From contig NZ_AOJE01000011.1 of the NCBI RefSeq assembly GCF_000337915.1, positions 92,523 to 156,522 of the forward strand: a stretch of 64,000 nucleotides of DNA, written 5' to 3'. Of this stretch, positions 25,045-34,255 are shown piece by piece (the first letter of the stretch is position 1; each line of letters begins with the position of its first letter). The position numbers were made by a program, and so were the translations under genes. The DNA is from Halorubrum saccharovorum DSM 1137. Lineage in GTDB: Archaea; Halobacteriota; Halobacteria; Halobacteriales; Haloferacaceae. The notes under the pieces are model-generated. The model did no database searches, was not told where the DNA came from, and saw only the letters and a program-made list of their open reading frames with translations.

Positions 25045-25116
25045 AGCGGGCGAGAGAGTTCGATGAGCGACTGATGGATCGGTCGTTTCAAACGGTCGCG
25101 CGCCGCACTTCTCACC

Positions 25117-26226
25117 ATGAGCGATAGCGGCGACGAAGACCACGGAGAGATCGACCCCGCCGGGGACAGCGGCGGTGACGGCGGCCGCGAGCCGGAGGAC
25201 CCGGGAGGCGACCCGCCGCGCGAGGAGTTCCACGAGGACCCGGTCGGGCACACCCGCGCGACGGCCGGCATGACGGTCGGGCAGCTCGTCGAGGGGTACG
25301 GCGACGCGGGAATCGGCGCGGCGTCGGTCAACGAGGCGGGCGACGTGCTCGCGGAGATGTTCGCGAACGAGGACTGCACCGTCTTCCTCTCGCTGGCGGG
25401 CGCGATGGTGCCCGCCGGAATGCGACGGATCGTCTCCGATCTCATCCGGGACGGCTACGTGGACGCCCTGGTGACGACGGGCGCGAACCTCACCCACGAC
25501 GCCATCGAGGCCATCGGCGGGAAACACCACCACGGTCGGACCCACGACCCCGAGAAGACCCCTCGCGAACACGACGAGGGGCTCCGCGACGAGGGGGTCG
25601 ACCGCATCTACAACGTCTACCTCCCGCAGGAGCACTTCGCCGCCTTCGAGGGCCACCTGCGCGAGGAGGTGTTCCCGGAGCTGGAGGCCGATCCGGACGG
25701 CGACGGCGACGACGGGGCCGTCGGTATCGCCGACCTCACGCGCGAACTCGGCCGCGCCAACGCCGCGGTCAACGAGCGCGACGACGTGGCCGAGGACCCC
25801 GGCGTCGCCGCCGCGGCCTACGACTGCGACGTGCCCGTCTACTGCCCCGCCGTACAGGACTCCGTTCTCGGGCTCCAGGCCTGGATGTACGCCCAGACCG
25901 CGGACTTCACGCTCGACGCCTTGGACGACATGACGGCGCTGACCGACCTGGCGTTCGACGCCGACGAGGCCGGCTGCCTGCTCGTCGGCGGCGGCGTGCC
26001 GAAGAACTTCACGCTCCAGACGATGCTCGTCACGCCGCGGGCCTACGACTACGCGGTCCAGATCACGATGGACCCAGAGGCGACCGGCGGGCTCTCCGGC
26101 GCCAGCCTCGAGGAGGCCCGGTCGTGGGGGAAACTGGAGAAGGACGCGCGCAACGCCTCCGTCCACGGCGACGCGACCGTCATGCTGCCGATGCTGATCG
26201 CGGCCGCCCGGGAGCGCGTGGAGTAG
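25117..26226 (+). CDS. dys: Deoxyhypusine synthase
   Basis: A 369-residue enzyme that transfers the aminobutyl group of spermidine, or a related amine in archaea, to a lysine of aIF5A using NAD. The catalytic-lysine region is WGKLEKDARNASVHGDAT (Lys near 339). NAD-site elements include SLAGAMVPAGMRRI and TTGANLTHD. The first 45 residues are an acidic, low-complexity extension. Single gene; a strong hairpin lies 50 bp after its stop. Confidence 0.96.
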   Translation: MSDSGDEDHGEIDPAGDSGGDGGREPEDPGGDPPREEFHEDPVGHTRATAGMTVGQLVEGYGDAGIGAASVNEAGDVLAEMFANEDCTVFLSLAGAMVPAGMRRIVSDLIRDGYVDALVTTGANLTHDAIEAIGGKHHHGRTHDPEKTPREHDEGLRDEGVDRIYNVYLPQEHFAAFEGHLREEVFPELEADPDGDGDDGAVGIADLTRELGRANAAVNERDDVAEDPGVAAAAYDCDVPVYCPAVQDSVLGLQAWMYAQTADFTLDALDDMTALTDLAFDADEAGCLLVGGGVPKNFTLQTMLVTPRAYDYAVQITMDPEATGGLSGASLEEARSWGKLEKDARNASVHGDATVMLPMLIAAARERVE

Positions 26227-26276
26227 CGCTGCGACCGACGGCGACGTTCGTTTGTAAACCGATCTGCGGTGGCGTC

Positions 26277-26297
26277 GCCGGCGGCGTTGCCGCCGGC
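26277..26297 (+). terminator. Perfect 9-bp GC hairpin after dys
   Basis: GCCGGCGGC and GCCGCCGGC flank a GTT loop, 50 bp beyond the dys stop. Only a short T-containing stretch follows, so it may stop polymerase weakly or protect the 3' end. Confidence 0.35.
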
Positions 26298-26415
26298 TGG
26301 GGCTTTGGAGGAGTTCAGCGTCGATCCGCCGCAACGGATAGCATGGAACCGGCGGTCGCTCGGTCATCAGCGTCGCGCAGACGCGGTTCGGCCGAAAACG
26401 AGTGGCCGTGAATTG

Positions 26416-26431
26416 TAATTACATGTAATTA
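26416..26431. promoter_or_regulatory. AT-rich perfect palindrome before the ribbon-helix-helix gene
   Basis: TAATTACATGTAATTA is a perfect 16-bp palindrome, 34-49 bp before the ATG at 26465. It stands out in GC-rich DNA and overlaps where the TATA/BRE region should be. Ribbon-helix-helix dimers bind palindromes like this, so it is a likely autoregulatory operator. Confidence 0.6.
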
Positions 26432-26464
26432 GACTTTTCACCCCGGAACGAGTGACCAGAGGCA

Positions 26465-26665
26465 ATGAGCGACTACACCACTATCTCGCTACGCAAGGAG
26501 TTCGTGGCGGACGTCGAGGAGTACATCGAGGACGAGCCGTTCGGCTCGGTCAAGGAGTTCGTGAAACACGTGGTCGTTCAGGAGATGGAGTCGGACGACG
26601 AGATCAGCGAGGCGGAGGCCCGCCGGATCGGCCAGAAGCTCCGAGACCTGGGGTACATGGAGTGA
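26465..26665 (+). CDS. Ribbon-helix-helix (CopG-type) DNA-binding protein
   Basis: A 66-residue protein: the strand YTTISLRKEF is followed by helix VADVEEYIEDEP and a second helix FGSVKEFVKHVVVQEME, the CopG pattern. The short acidic tail may contact a partner. Its stop overlaps a possible GTG start of the next gene, so the two are likely co-transcribed from the palindrome-bearing promoter. Confidence 0.82.
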   Translation: MSDYTTISLRKEFVADVEEYIEDEPFGSVKEFVKHVVVQEMESDDEISEAEARRIGQKLRDLGYME

Positions 26666-26670
26666 CCGGG

Positions 26671-26877
26671 ATGGTCGAAGACCGCGTCGCCGGACTGCCA
26701 GAGCGCCTCTCGCGAGCGGACCTGATACTCGCGTGCATGCCGCTGCTGTTCGCGGGCGGCTACGCGCTCGGGACGGCGGCGTTCGACGCGTGGCCGGCCG
26801 CCACCGCGGTCGCCGCGCTCGCGGGCTGTCTACCGATGGTCGACGGGCTGTTCCGGAATCCGCCGCGGGTCGAATAG
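26671..26877 (+). CDS. Small two-helix membrane protein, unknown function
   Basis: A 68-residue protein with hydrophobic helices at about 18-37 and 42-60. No family recognised. The GTG at 26662 that overlaps the upstream stop is an alternative start, adding three residues. Being behind a CopG-type regulator, it could be its regulated partner, but no toxin signature is visible. Confidence 0.6.
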   Translation: MVEDRVAGLPERLSRADLILACMPLLFAGGYALGTAAFDAWPAATAVAALAGCLPMVDGLFRNPPRVE

Positions 26878-26914
26878 CGGCAGGAGGGGGAAGGAACAGC
26901 GGCGACCCCGTCTG

Positions 26915-27943
26915 CTAGTCGCCCCCCAGCCCGACAGCCTCCGCGAGCAGCGCGTGCGACGCCAGCGCGTCCTCGTGGTCGGGCACCGTGTGCTGGATCA
27001 TCATCTCGTCGGCGCCGACCCGATCGGCGAGCTGTTCGAGCAGGCCCTCGATCGTCTCCGGGCTCCCCGAGATCGCTCGCGGCCACTCGTCGGGATCGAG
27101 GGTCCCTGGCGTCGGGTCGGGCGCGCCGCCGAGCTCCGCGATCGACTCCTCGACCGAGGGAATCGATCCCACCACACCGCGCTGCATCCGCTTGAAGGTC
27201 GCTTCCGCGGGCGCGCGGCGCCGGGCCGCGGCCGCGTCCGTCTCGCCGGCGACCGCGTTGACCGCGACCATCCCGTACGGCTCCTCGGGGCCGTCGCCGA
27301 CCTCCGCGGGCTCGAACTCCTCGCGGTAGGTCTCGAAGGCGCGCTCGGCGAGCCCCGGTCGGATGAACGCCGCGAAACAGAACCGGGCGCCGAGCTTGCC
27401 GGCGATCGCCGCGCTCGACGGGCTGGAGCCGAGCACCCACGGGACGGGGGGAGCCGCCCCGGATCGCGGGACCGTCAGGTCGGCGTACGGGTGGTCGTCG
27501 GGGAAGGCATCGTACAGGTGGTTCACGACCGCGCGGATCCGCTCCTCGTGGTCCTCGTCGGGGTTCTCGACGCGACGGTCCGTGCCGAGCGCGCGGTCCG
27601 ACGCCGGCGACCCGTTCGCCCGGCCGAGGCCGGCGTCGATCCGTCCCGGTGCGAGCCCGTCGAGCGTGCCGAACGCCTCCGCGACCTTGTACGGGCTGTA
27701 GTGGTTGAGCAGGACGGCGCCGGAGCCGATCCGGATCTCCTCGGTGGCGCCCGCGAGGCGACCGAGGAGAACCTCCGGGGTCGTCCCGGCGAGGCGATCG
27801 CCCATTCCGTGGTGCTCGGCGACCCAGAACCGCGAGTAGCCCAGCCGCTCGGCCTGCTCCGCGGCCGCGACCGTGTTCGCGAACGCGTCGGCGGCGGTTC
27901 CGTCAGCGGGGACCGGCGAGAGGTCGACGATAGAGAGATCCAT
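26915..27943 (-). CDS. Luciferase-like (LLM class) flavin-dependent oxidoreductase
   Basis: A 342-residue TIM-barrel flavoprotein of the bacterial luciferase-like group. The N-terminal part has the typical RFWVAEHHGMGD and GSGAVLLNHYSPYKVAE patterns; WVLGSSPSSAAIAGKLG matches the conserved flavin-side loop. Family members use reduced FMN or F420 with varied substrates, so the substrate cannot be given. It stands alone, convergent with the small membrane protein gene. Confidence 0.92.
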   Translation of the reverse strand: MDLSIVDLSPVPADGTAADAFANTVAAAEQAERLGYSRFWVAEHHGMGDRLAGTTPEVLLGRLAGATEEIRIGSGAVLLNHYSPYKVAEAFGTLDGLAPGRIDAGLGRANGSPASDRALGTDRRVENPDEDHEERIRAVVNHLYDAFPDDHPYADLTVPRSGAAPPVPWVLGSSPSSAAIAGKLGARFCFAAFIRPGLAERAFETYREEFEPAEVGDGPEEPYGMVAVNAVAGETDAAAARRRAPAEATFKRMQRGVVGSIPSVEESIAELGGAPDPTPGTLDPDEWPRAISGSPETIEGLLEQLADRVGADEMMIQHTVPDHEDALASHALLAEAVGLGGD

Positions 27944-28084
27944 ACCCGCCGTCGGCGACAGCCGCCGTTAACGGTTGGGCTCCCGGCGGTCGCGTCGGGG
28001 GATCGAAAGCGGCTCGCGGCCGATCAGCCCCGGCGCAGCGGCTAGTGACGTGAGAAACGAAAGCGTCGAAAGAGAGCGCGGTCG

Positions 28085-28261
28085 TCAGTTGTCGCCGGTC
28101 TTCGACTGCCAGGCGTAGTCGCGACGGGACGGCGAGTCGCCGAAGCCGCACGAAGCGCAGCGCTCCTTCTTGACGTGGTAGGATTTCTCGCCGCAGCGGC
28201 GGCACTTCACGTGAACCGTCTTGTTCTTCTTCCCCTGAGAGGGCGTTCCGGAGCCGGTCAT
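28085..28261 (-). CDS. rpl37e: 50S ribosomal protein L37e
   Basis: A 58-residue zinc ribosomal protein: [20 protein letters not shown], then a four-cysteine zinc site CRRCG and [17 protein letters not shown]. Translated directly because it is short. Its ATG overlaps the stop of the LSm gene, an arrangement conserved in many archaea, linking translation and RNA-binding functions. Confidence 0.97.
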   Translation of the reverse strand: MTGSGTPSQGKKNKTVHVKCRRCGEKSYHVKKERCASCGFGDSPSRRDYAWQSKTGDN

Positions 28262-28500
28262 GCTTTGATGGTGACGACGTTATCGCCGCGTATAATCGTT
28301 GTGTCTTCGATCGCGACCGCGAACTCGCCTTCGAGATCGTCGTCGACGCGATCGCCCACGTCGGACTCGGGCTCGATGACGACGTTCATGTGCTGGTCGT
28401 AACCGGCGAGGATGCCGTAGTAGGTCGTTCCGTCCTTCAGGTGTACCGTCACCGGGTCCTCGAGCGACGCTTCGAGCACGTCGAGGGGTCGTCCACTCAT
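28258..28500 (-). CDS. LSm (Sm-like) RNA-binding protein
   Basis: An 80-residue Sm-fold protein. The Sm1 motif covers [21 protein letters not shown] with the NVVIEP loop; Sm2 is [12 protein letters not shown]. The family forms heptameric rings that bind U-rich RNA. The start [11 protein letters not shown] is chosen over one eight codons earlier. Overlaps rpl37e by four bases. Confidence 0.95.
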   Translation of the reverse strand: MSGRPLDVLEASLEDPVTVHLKDGTTYYGILAGYDQHMNVVIEPESDVGDRVDDDLEGEFAVAIEDTTIIRGDNVVTIKA

Positions 28501-28593
28501 TGTCCGTACCGCCGCCCGTCGCACTAATAAAAATACCGGGACGACGCACGTGCGGGGAGAACGCGCGTCGGAGCCGCTCGTCGACGAGCCTCG

Positions 28594-29880
28594 TCAGAGC
28601 CGCTCGTCGACGAACGTCGCCGCCGCCGGTGCCGACCGGGCGAGCAGGACGGCGTGGACCAACAGCGCCCGAACGCGCACGACGCTCCCGTATCCGTCCT
28701 CGACGAGATCGGACGCGTACCGGATTCGGTCGAGGGCGGGACGCCCGAACGCCGCGGCCAGCCGCGGCGCTTCGGCCTCCTCGATATCGGCGACGGCGGC
28801 GCGGGCTCGGTCCGCCGTCGCCCGCACCGACGCCCGCGTGACGGGCTCTCGATACGCGCCGTCGCGGATCGCCTCGCCCGCCGCGCGGCGGGCCTCGATC
28901 GCCGCCAGCGCCCGCCCGGCCGCGACCACCGCGGTCGCGTACGCGCCGCGGTCCATCGCCCCGTCGATGTCGTCGATCCGCGATTCGACGATCCACACCG
29001 TCTCGCGGAGCAGCTCTCGCGCGACGGTGTCCTGGAGGTCGTCGCCCGACGGAACGCCACTGAGCGACTCGCGAACCGCTCCTCGCGTCCGACGCGCTGA
29101 CCCGCCGAGCGCCTCGGCCGCCGCGGCCACGTCAGTCCACCGCGCGGTCGTCCCCGACCGCTCGGCGAGGTACGCCTCGCGGAGGCCCGTCGCGTCGTCG
29201 AGCGTCGCCCGCGCGGTCTCGACGTGCCCGACCGCCTTGCCGGCCCGGAACGGCTCGCCCACCGGGTCGTCCGGGTACGCCGGCGTCGGGCGGACGTGTC
29301 GCTCGGCGTCGGCGAGCAGCGACTCGACCGGATCGTACGCCAGCACCGCCTCTCGCGTCGACCGCGCCCGGTACGTCACGTCGGCCTCGAACGCCCGCAG
29401 GTCGGCGCGAACCGCCTGGCGCCGCTCCGCCGCGGCCGCCGCGTCTCCGTCGCCGGTCGCGGCTCGGTACGCGCCGCGGACGGTCGCGGCGCGCTCGCGG
29501 CGCCGCCGCCACGCCGCCAGCGCGCCGAGCGGCCACGGGTCGTCGACCGCGCGGTCGATCCCCGACGCCGCCCGCTCCCGGTCGCTCCCGAGGTCCGCGG
29601 CGACCGCCTCGTTCGGAATCGACGGCTCGGTCGGGACCTCGTCGAGCAGGGCGCGAGCGCGCGCCTCGTGAGCGTCCGCGAGCGATCCGGGCACGGCGAC
29701 CGGGAACGGGGATTCCGGCCACGCGACCGGCCCGATGTCGTCCGTCGCCAGCGACACCGGGGGCTGATCCGGACCGGACTCGTCCCCGACCGGAAGCCCC
29801 GAACAGCCGGCGAGCGCCGACGCGGCGGCCGAACCGAGCCCCGCGAGGAGCCGGCGACGGGAAGTCCGACGCGGCGTCAC
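28594..29880 (-). CDS. Tat-type lipoprotein, mostly helical, unknown function
   Basis: A 428-residue protein with signal SRRRLLAGLG and a lipobox ALAGC (Cys26), so predicted to be exported by Tat and anchored outside. The mature part is Ala/Arg/Glu/Asp-rich and looks like a long alpha-helical domain (residues 80-420) without enzyme motifs. The start is a GTG overlapping the stop of the upstream lipoprotein gene (GTGA), so the two form a unit. Family not recognised. Confidence 0.75.
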   Translation of the reverse strand: MTPRRTSRRRLLAGLGSAAASALAGCSGLPVGDESGPDQPPVSLATDDIGPVAWPESPFPVAVPGSLADAHEARARALLDEVPTEPSIPNEAVAADLGSDRERAASGIDRAVDDPWPLGALAAWRRRRERAATVRGAYRAATGDGDAAAAAERRQAVRADLRAFEADVTYRARSTREAVLAYDPVESLLADAERHVRPTPAYPDDPVGEPFRAGKAVGHVETARATLDDATGLREAYLAERSGTTARWTDVAAAAEALGGSARRTRGAVRESLSGVPSGDDLQDTVARELLRETVWIVESRIDDIDGAMDRGAYATAVVAAGRALAAIEARRAAGEAIRDGAYREPVTRASVRATADRARAAVADIEEAEAPRLAAAFGRPALDRIRYASDLVEDGYGSVVRVRALLVHAVLLARSAPAAATFVDERL

Positions 29881-30569
29881 GCGTCGTCACCTCCGTTCGG
29901 AGTCGTCACGGAGCCGTCGACCGTCACGGAGCCGTCGACCGTCACGGAGCCGTTGAACACCTCCGGGCGCCCGGCCGGCCCCTGACAGGAGCCGGCCATG
30001 CCGCGCCCCGCTCCGGTCGACCGGTCGGCCGCCACGGGGAGCCGGATCGCGAAGCCGACGGTGTGGGTCTCGTCGGCGTCGCAGTCGACGTTCGCCGGGC
30101 GGTAGGCCCGGCAGAAGTCGGCGTGCGGGTGGAGGTCGCCGTTCGCGAGTTCGTCACGCTCGACGGAGACCGACCGGAACCGGATCTCCCGGCACGCGCC
30201 GACGGGCATCGCGAGCAGGTACACCGACGCGGCGTCGAAGTCGGTGGCGGCACAGAACGACCGCAGCGTCCGCGCCGCGGGCGCGTCGGCGAAGGTGAGT
30301 TCCGAGAGGGCCGCCTCGCCCGTCAGCACGCGGCGGCCCCGGCGACGCTGCGGCGCGCGGGCGTCGCTCGGCGGCGACGGGAGGCTATCGCCCTGCGCGA
30401 ACAGGGCGCCGCCGGTTTCGTCACGCGCGTGTTCGAGTTCGTAGTCGTCGATCGGTCGGTTCCTGCTCGGGTAGCTGTTCGACGCCGAGTCGCTGCCGGA
30501 ACACCCGGCCAGGGCGGCGATCCCTGACGCGGCCGCGAGGAGGGCTCGGCGGCGGGGGAGATCTGACAT
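29877..30569 (-). CDS. Tat-type lipoprotein with cysteines and a repeat tail, unknown function
   Basis: A 230-residue protein. Signal PRRRALLAAASG and lipobox ALAGC with Cys23 predict export and lipid anchoring. The mature part has several further cysteines (FCAATD, GACREIRF, DFCRAY, NVDCDAD, GSCQGP), which may form disulfides. The end repeats GSVTVD two and a half times. The start was chosen at MSDLPRRR; the longer frame adds a non-signal leader. First gene of a two-lipoprotein operon. Confidence 0.72.
   Translation of the reverse strand: MSDLPRRRALLAAASGIAALAGCSGSDSASNSYPSRNRPIDDYELEHARDETGGALFAQGDSLPSPPSDARAPQRRRGRRVLTGEAALSELTFADAPAARTLRSFCAATDFDAASVYLLAMPVGACREIRFRSVSVERDELANGDLHPHADFCRAYRPANVDCDADETHTVGFAIRLPVAADRSTGAGRGMAGSCQGPAGRPEVFNGSVTVDGSVTVDGSVTTPNGGDDA
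29905..29953. repeat. 18-bp tandem repeat in the lipoprotein 3' end
   Basis: GTCACGGAGCCGTCGACC occurs at 29905-29922 and 29923-29940 with a third partial copy. It encodes the Gly-Ser-Val-Thr-Val-Asp repeat of the C-terminus. Confidence 0.88.
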
Positions 30570-30820
30570 CGGCGGCGGTTCGCCCAGCGAACCGAAATGC
30601 GTTGCGGCCGCCGGCACCGAGCCGACGAGAGCGCGTCCGAACCCGGGTGTTTTTAAGACGGGCTACTGTACCTCCGGACACCACACTCCCGCGGGACACG
30701 GTGAGTCGACGTCGGCTCGGCCGTAGCGGGGCCTCAACGACGCGCGGACGAACGTAGCGCTGACGGCTCCTTGCGGGGTTTCAGTGATGGACGCCACCAC
30801 GGCGTTCGAACCCACAAACT

Positions 30821-32173
30821 ATGGAAATCGAAATTGCGACACTCGGCGGTTACGAAGAGGTCGGTCGACAGATGACGGCGGTCCGAGCGGGCGACGACAT
30901 CGTCATCTTCGACATGGGCCTGAACCTCAGTAAGGTCCTCATCCACGACAACGTGGAGACCGAGAGCATGCACAGCCTCGACCTGATCGACATGGGCGCG
31001 ATCCCGGACGACCGCGTCATGAGCGAGCTGGAGGGCGACGTGCAGGCGATCGTCCCCACCCACGGTCACCTCGACCACATCGCGGGCATCCCGAAGCTCG
31101 CGCACCGGTACGACGCGCCCATCGTGGGCTCCCCGTACACGATCGAGCTGGTCAAACAGCAGATCGCCGACGAGGGGAAGTTCCAGGTCGACAACGACCT
31201 CGTGAAGATGAAGGCGGGCGGCACGATGGCCATCGGCGACTCCGAGCAGGTCGAGATGGAGTTCGTCAACGTCACCCACTCGATCATCGACGCGATCAAC
31301 CCGGTCCTCCACACGCCCGAGGGCGCGATCGTCTACGGGCTCGACAAGCGGCTGGACCACACGCCCGTCATCGGCGACCCGATCGACATGGACCGCTTCC
31401 GCGAGATCGGCCGGCAGGACGAGGGCGTTCTCGCGTACATCGAGGACTGTACGAACGCCGGGAAGAAGGGCCGGACGCCCTCCGAGTCGTACGCGAAGAA
31501 GCACGTCGAGGACACGCTGACCTCGATGGAGGACTACTCGGGCGGGATCATCGCCACGACGTTCTCCTCCCACATCGCCCGCGTGAAGACCCTCGTCGAG
31601 TACGCCCGCGAGATCGGCCGGCAGCCGGTCCTGCTCGGGCGCTCGATGGAGAAGTACTCCGGCACCGCCGAGCGCCTCGACTTCGTCGACTTCCAGGGCG
31701 ACGTCGGCATGTACGGCCACCGGAAGTCGGTCGACCGCGCGTTCAAGCGGATCATGAAGGAGGGGAAGGGGAACTTCCTCCCCATCGTGACGGGCCACCA
31801 GGGCGAGCCGCGAGCGATGCTCACCCGCATGGGCCGCGGCGAGACCCCGTACGAAATCGACGACGGGGACAAGGTCGTCTTCAGCGCGAGCGTCATCCCG
31901 GAGCCGACCAACGAGGGGCAGCGGTACCAGTCCGAACAGCTCCTCCGGATGCAGGGCGCGCGCCTCTACGACGACATCCACGTCTCCGGGCACCTCCGCG
32001 AGGAGGGGCATTACGAGATGCTGCAGGCGCTCCAGCCCCAGCACCTTATCCCCGGTCACCAGACGCTGAAGGGTCGTTCGCCGTACGTCGACCTCGCGAA
32101 GTCGCAGGGGTACAAGCTCGGACGTGACGTGCACGTCACGCAGAACGGGAGCGTCATCCAGCTCGTCGAATGA
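30821..32173 (+). CDS. rnj: Ribonuclease J (beta-CASP family)
   Basis: A 450-residue metallo-beta-lactamase/beta-CASP RNase, acting as a 5'-3' exonuclease in archaea. The zinc motif HGHLDH is at residues 81-86 and further histidines follow ([39 protein letters not shown]). It overlaps idsA by ATGA. In other haloarchaea this pair often lies beside mevalonate-pathway kinase genes, but here the upstream genes are lipoproteins on the other strand. Confidence 0.95.
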   Translation: MEIEIATLGGYEEVGRQMTAVRAGDDIVIFDMGLNLSKVLIHDNVETESMHSLDLIDMGAIPDDRVMSELEGDVQAIVPTHGHLDHIAGIPKLAHRYDAPIVGSPYTIELVKQQIADEGKFQVDNDLVKMKAGGTMAIGDSEQVEMEFVNVTHSIIDAINPVLHTPEGAIVYGLDKRLDHTPVIGDPIDMDRFREIGRQDEGVLAYIEDCTNAGKKGRTPSESYAKKHVEDTLTSMEDYSGGIIATTFSSHIARVKTLVEYAREIGRQPVLLGRSMEKYSGTAERLDFVDFQGDVGMYGHRKSVDRAFKRIMKEGKGNFLPIVTGHQGEPRAMLTRMGRGETPYEIDDGDKVVFSASVIPEPTNEGQRYQSEQLLRMQGARLYDDIHVSGHLREEGHYEMLQALQPQHLIPGHQTLKGRSPYVDLAKSQGYKLGRDVHVTQNGSVIQLVE

Positions 32174-33216
32174 CGAGCGAGACGAAGGAGGCGCGGGTGC
32201 TGGAGGCCATCCGCGAGCGGCGTGAGCTCGTCAACGCCGCTATCGACGAGGAGCTGCCGGTACAACACCCGGAGCGGCTCTACGAGGCGACGCGATACAT
32301 CCTCGAAGCCGGCGGCAAGCGGCTCCGGCCGACGGTGACGACGCTGGCCGCGGAGGCCGTGACGGGCACCGAGCCGATGAGCGGCGACTTCCGCGAGTTC
32401 GCGGCCCTCGACGGCAACACCGTCGACGTGATGCGCGCCGCGGTCGCCATCGAGGTGATCCAGTCGTTCACGCTGATCCACGACGACATCATGGACGAGG
32501 ACGACCTCCGGCGGGGCGTCCCGGCCGTCCACGAGCAGTACGACACCTCGACCGCCATCCTCGCCGGCGACACGCTCTACTCGAAGGCGTTCGAGTTCAT
32601 GACGGAGACCGGATCGGACCCGGCCAACGGGCTGGAGGCGATGCGGATGCTCGCGTCCACCTGCACGGAGATCTGCGAGGGGCAGGCGCTCGACGTCTCC
32701 TTCGAGTCGCGCGATGACATTCTCCCGGAGGAGTATCTGGAGATGGTGGAGCTGAAGACCGCCGTCCTCTACGGCGCCTCGGCCGCGACGCCCGCGCTCC
32801 TGCTCGGCGCGGACGAGGAGGTCGTCGACGCCCTCTACCAGTACGGGATCGACTCGGGACGAGCGTTCCAGATCCAAGACGACGTGCTCGACCTGACCGT
32901 CCCCTCCGAGGACCTGGGCAAGCAGCGCGGCTCCGACCTCGTCGAGGGGAAGGAGACGCTGATCACCCTCCACGCCCGCCAGCAGGGCGTCGACGTGGAC
33001 GGGCTGGTCGACGCCGACACCCCCGCCGAGGTGACGGAGGAAGCCATCGACGACGCGGTGACCTCCCTCGAAGAGGTCGGCTCGATCGAGTACGCCCGCG
33101 AGACGGCCGAGGACCTCACCGAGCGGTCGAAGGAACACCTCGAAATCCTCCCCGAAAGCGGGTCCCGCGGGCTGTTGGCCGATCTGGCCGACTACCTGAT
33201 CGTCCGCGGCTACTGA
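32170..33216 (+). CDS. idsA: Polyprenyl (geranylgeranyl/farnesylgeranyl) diphosphate synthase
   Basis: A 348-residue trans-prenyltransferase that builds the isoprenoid chains of archaeal lipids from IPP and DMAPP. The first Asp-rich motif is [12 protein letters not shown] (from residue 105) and the second DDVLD (from about 237). GGKRLRPT near the N-terminus binds diphosphate. The size of the residues before the first motif sets chain length but cannot be read confidently here. Co-transcribed with rnj. Confidence 0.95.
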   Translation: MTSETKEARVLEAIRERRELVNAAIDEELPVQHPERLYEATRYILEAGGKRLRPTVTTLAAEAVTGTEPMSGDFREFAALDGNTVDVMRAAVAIEVIQSFTLIHDDIMDEDDLRRGVPAVHEQYDTSTAILAGDTLYSKAFEFMTETGSDPANGLEAMRMLASTCTEICEGQALDVSFESRDDILPEEYLEMVELKTAVLYGASAATPALLLGADEEVVDALYQYGIDSGRAFQIQDDVLDLTVPSEDLGKQRGSDLVEGKETLITLHARQQGVDVDGLVDADTPAEVTEEAIDDAVTSLEEVGSIEYARETAEDLTERSKEHLEILPESGSRGLLADLADYLIVRGY

Positions 33217-33261
33217 GGCGAAACGGACACCGCTTTACTCTCTGGATCTCTCTCTCCGTTC

Positions 33262-34176
33262 GTGTCCCGGTATCGAGACGTCGCACTGTTCTTCGCGCTC
33301 GCGCTGCTCTGGGGCGGCTCCTTCGTCGCCATCGAGGTCGGCCTCGACTACTACCCTCCCGTGCTGTACGCCGCATACCGGTTCGATCTGGCGGCGCTGG
33401 TGCTCGTGTCGTACGTCCTCCTGACCGAGAGCGGCCCGCTCCCGCGGACCCGCGGCGACCTGGCCGCGATCGGGTTCAGCGGCGGGCTCTCCGTCGCCGC
33501 AAACAACTCCCTGCTGTTCGTCGGTCAGCAGTACACGACGAGCGGGATCGCCTCGATCACCTACAGCCTCGTTCCCATCGCGACCGCGGCGGTCGCGGCC
33601 GTCTGGATCGGGGGGTCCGACCTCGACGCTCGCGGCGCGCTCGGCGTGGTGCTCGCGTTCGTCGGCGTCGGCCTCGTCGCCCAGCCCGACCCCGCGAGCC
33701 TCGGCGGCGGCGTCACGATCGGCGTCGGGCTCATCTCTATCGGCGTCCTCGCGGTCGCGGTCGGCAGCGTCGGACTCCGCACCGTTGAGACGAGCTTCTC
33801 GAGCATCGCGCTCACCGGCTGGGCGATGCTGTTCGGCGGGCTGCTCATCCACGGGCTCAGCCTCGGACTCGGCGAGGCCCAACAGCCACCCGTGACGGCG
33901 CCGCGCCCGCTCGTCGCGCTCGCGTTCCTGGGGCTCTGTTCGTCGGCGGTGGCGTACACGATTTACTTCACGCTGCTCGACCGGCTCGGCCCCTTCGAGA
34001 TCAACCTCGTCTCCTACGTCGTCCCCGTGGTCGCGACGGTCACGGGGGCCGTACTGCTCGCCGAGCCGATCACGCCGCTCACCGTCGCCGGGTTCGCCGT
34101 CATCGTCACCGGGTTCGGTCTGTTGAAGCGGCGCGAGATCGCCGCCGCCGCGGCCGGAGTTCGGTTCCCCGGGTGA
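33262..34176 (+). CDS. DMT superfamily (EamA) transporter
   Basis: A 304-residue membrane protein with ten predicted helices in two EamA repeats (WGGSFVAIEVGL in the first; the second ends TVAGFAVIVTGFGLLKRR). Substrate unknown; metabolite export is usual. The start is a GTG at 33262, 45 bp after idsA, so it may be read with that operon. Confidence 0.9.
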   Translation: MSRYRDVALFFALALLWGGSFVAIEVGLDYYPPVLYAAYRFDLAALVLVSYVLLTESGPLPRTRGDLAAIGFSGGLSVAANNSLLFVGQQYTTSGIASITYSLVPIATAAVAAVWIGGSDLDARGALGVVLAFVGVGLVAQPDPASLGGGVTIGVGLISIGVLAVAVGSVGLRTVETSFSSIALTGWAMLFGGLLIHGLSLGLGEAQQPPVTAPRPLVALAFLGLCSSAVAYTIYFTLLDRLGPFEINLVSYVVPVVATVTGAVLLAEPITPLTVAGFAVIVTGFGLLKRREIAAAAAGVRFPG

Positions 34177-34189
34177 CGGCGGTCGAGGA

Positions 34190-34252
34190 GGTGGAAGCGA
34201 GAAGGGAGAAGAGAGAAGCGAGAAGGGAGAAAGAGAGATCCGAAAGGGAGAG
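34190..34252. repeat. Homopurine tract with a repeated 17-mer between convergent genes
   Basis: The plus strand is almost entirely A and G for about 60 bp. GAAGCGAGAAGGGAGAA occurs at 34194-34210 and 34215-34231. On the minus strand it is a pyrimidine-rich tract just downstream of the DUF4350 gene, the kind of sequence that ends archaeal transcription, and it could form triplex DNA. Confidence 0.65.
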
Positions 34253-34255
34253 CGG

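Noticed and set aside
30780-30820. tRNA-like GTTCGAACC stretch before the RNase J gene
   Set aside because: No acceptor or anticodon stem can be folded around it; the match is only to the T-loop.
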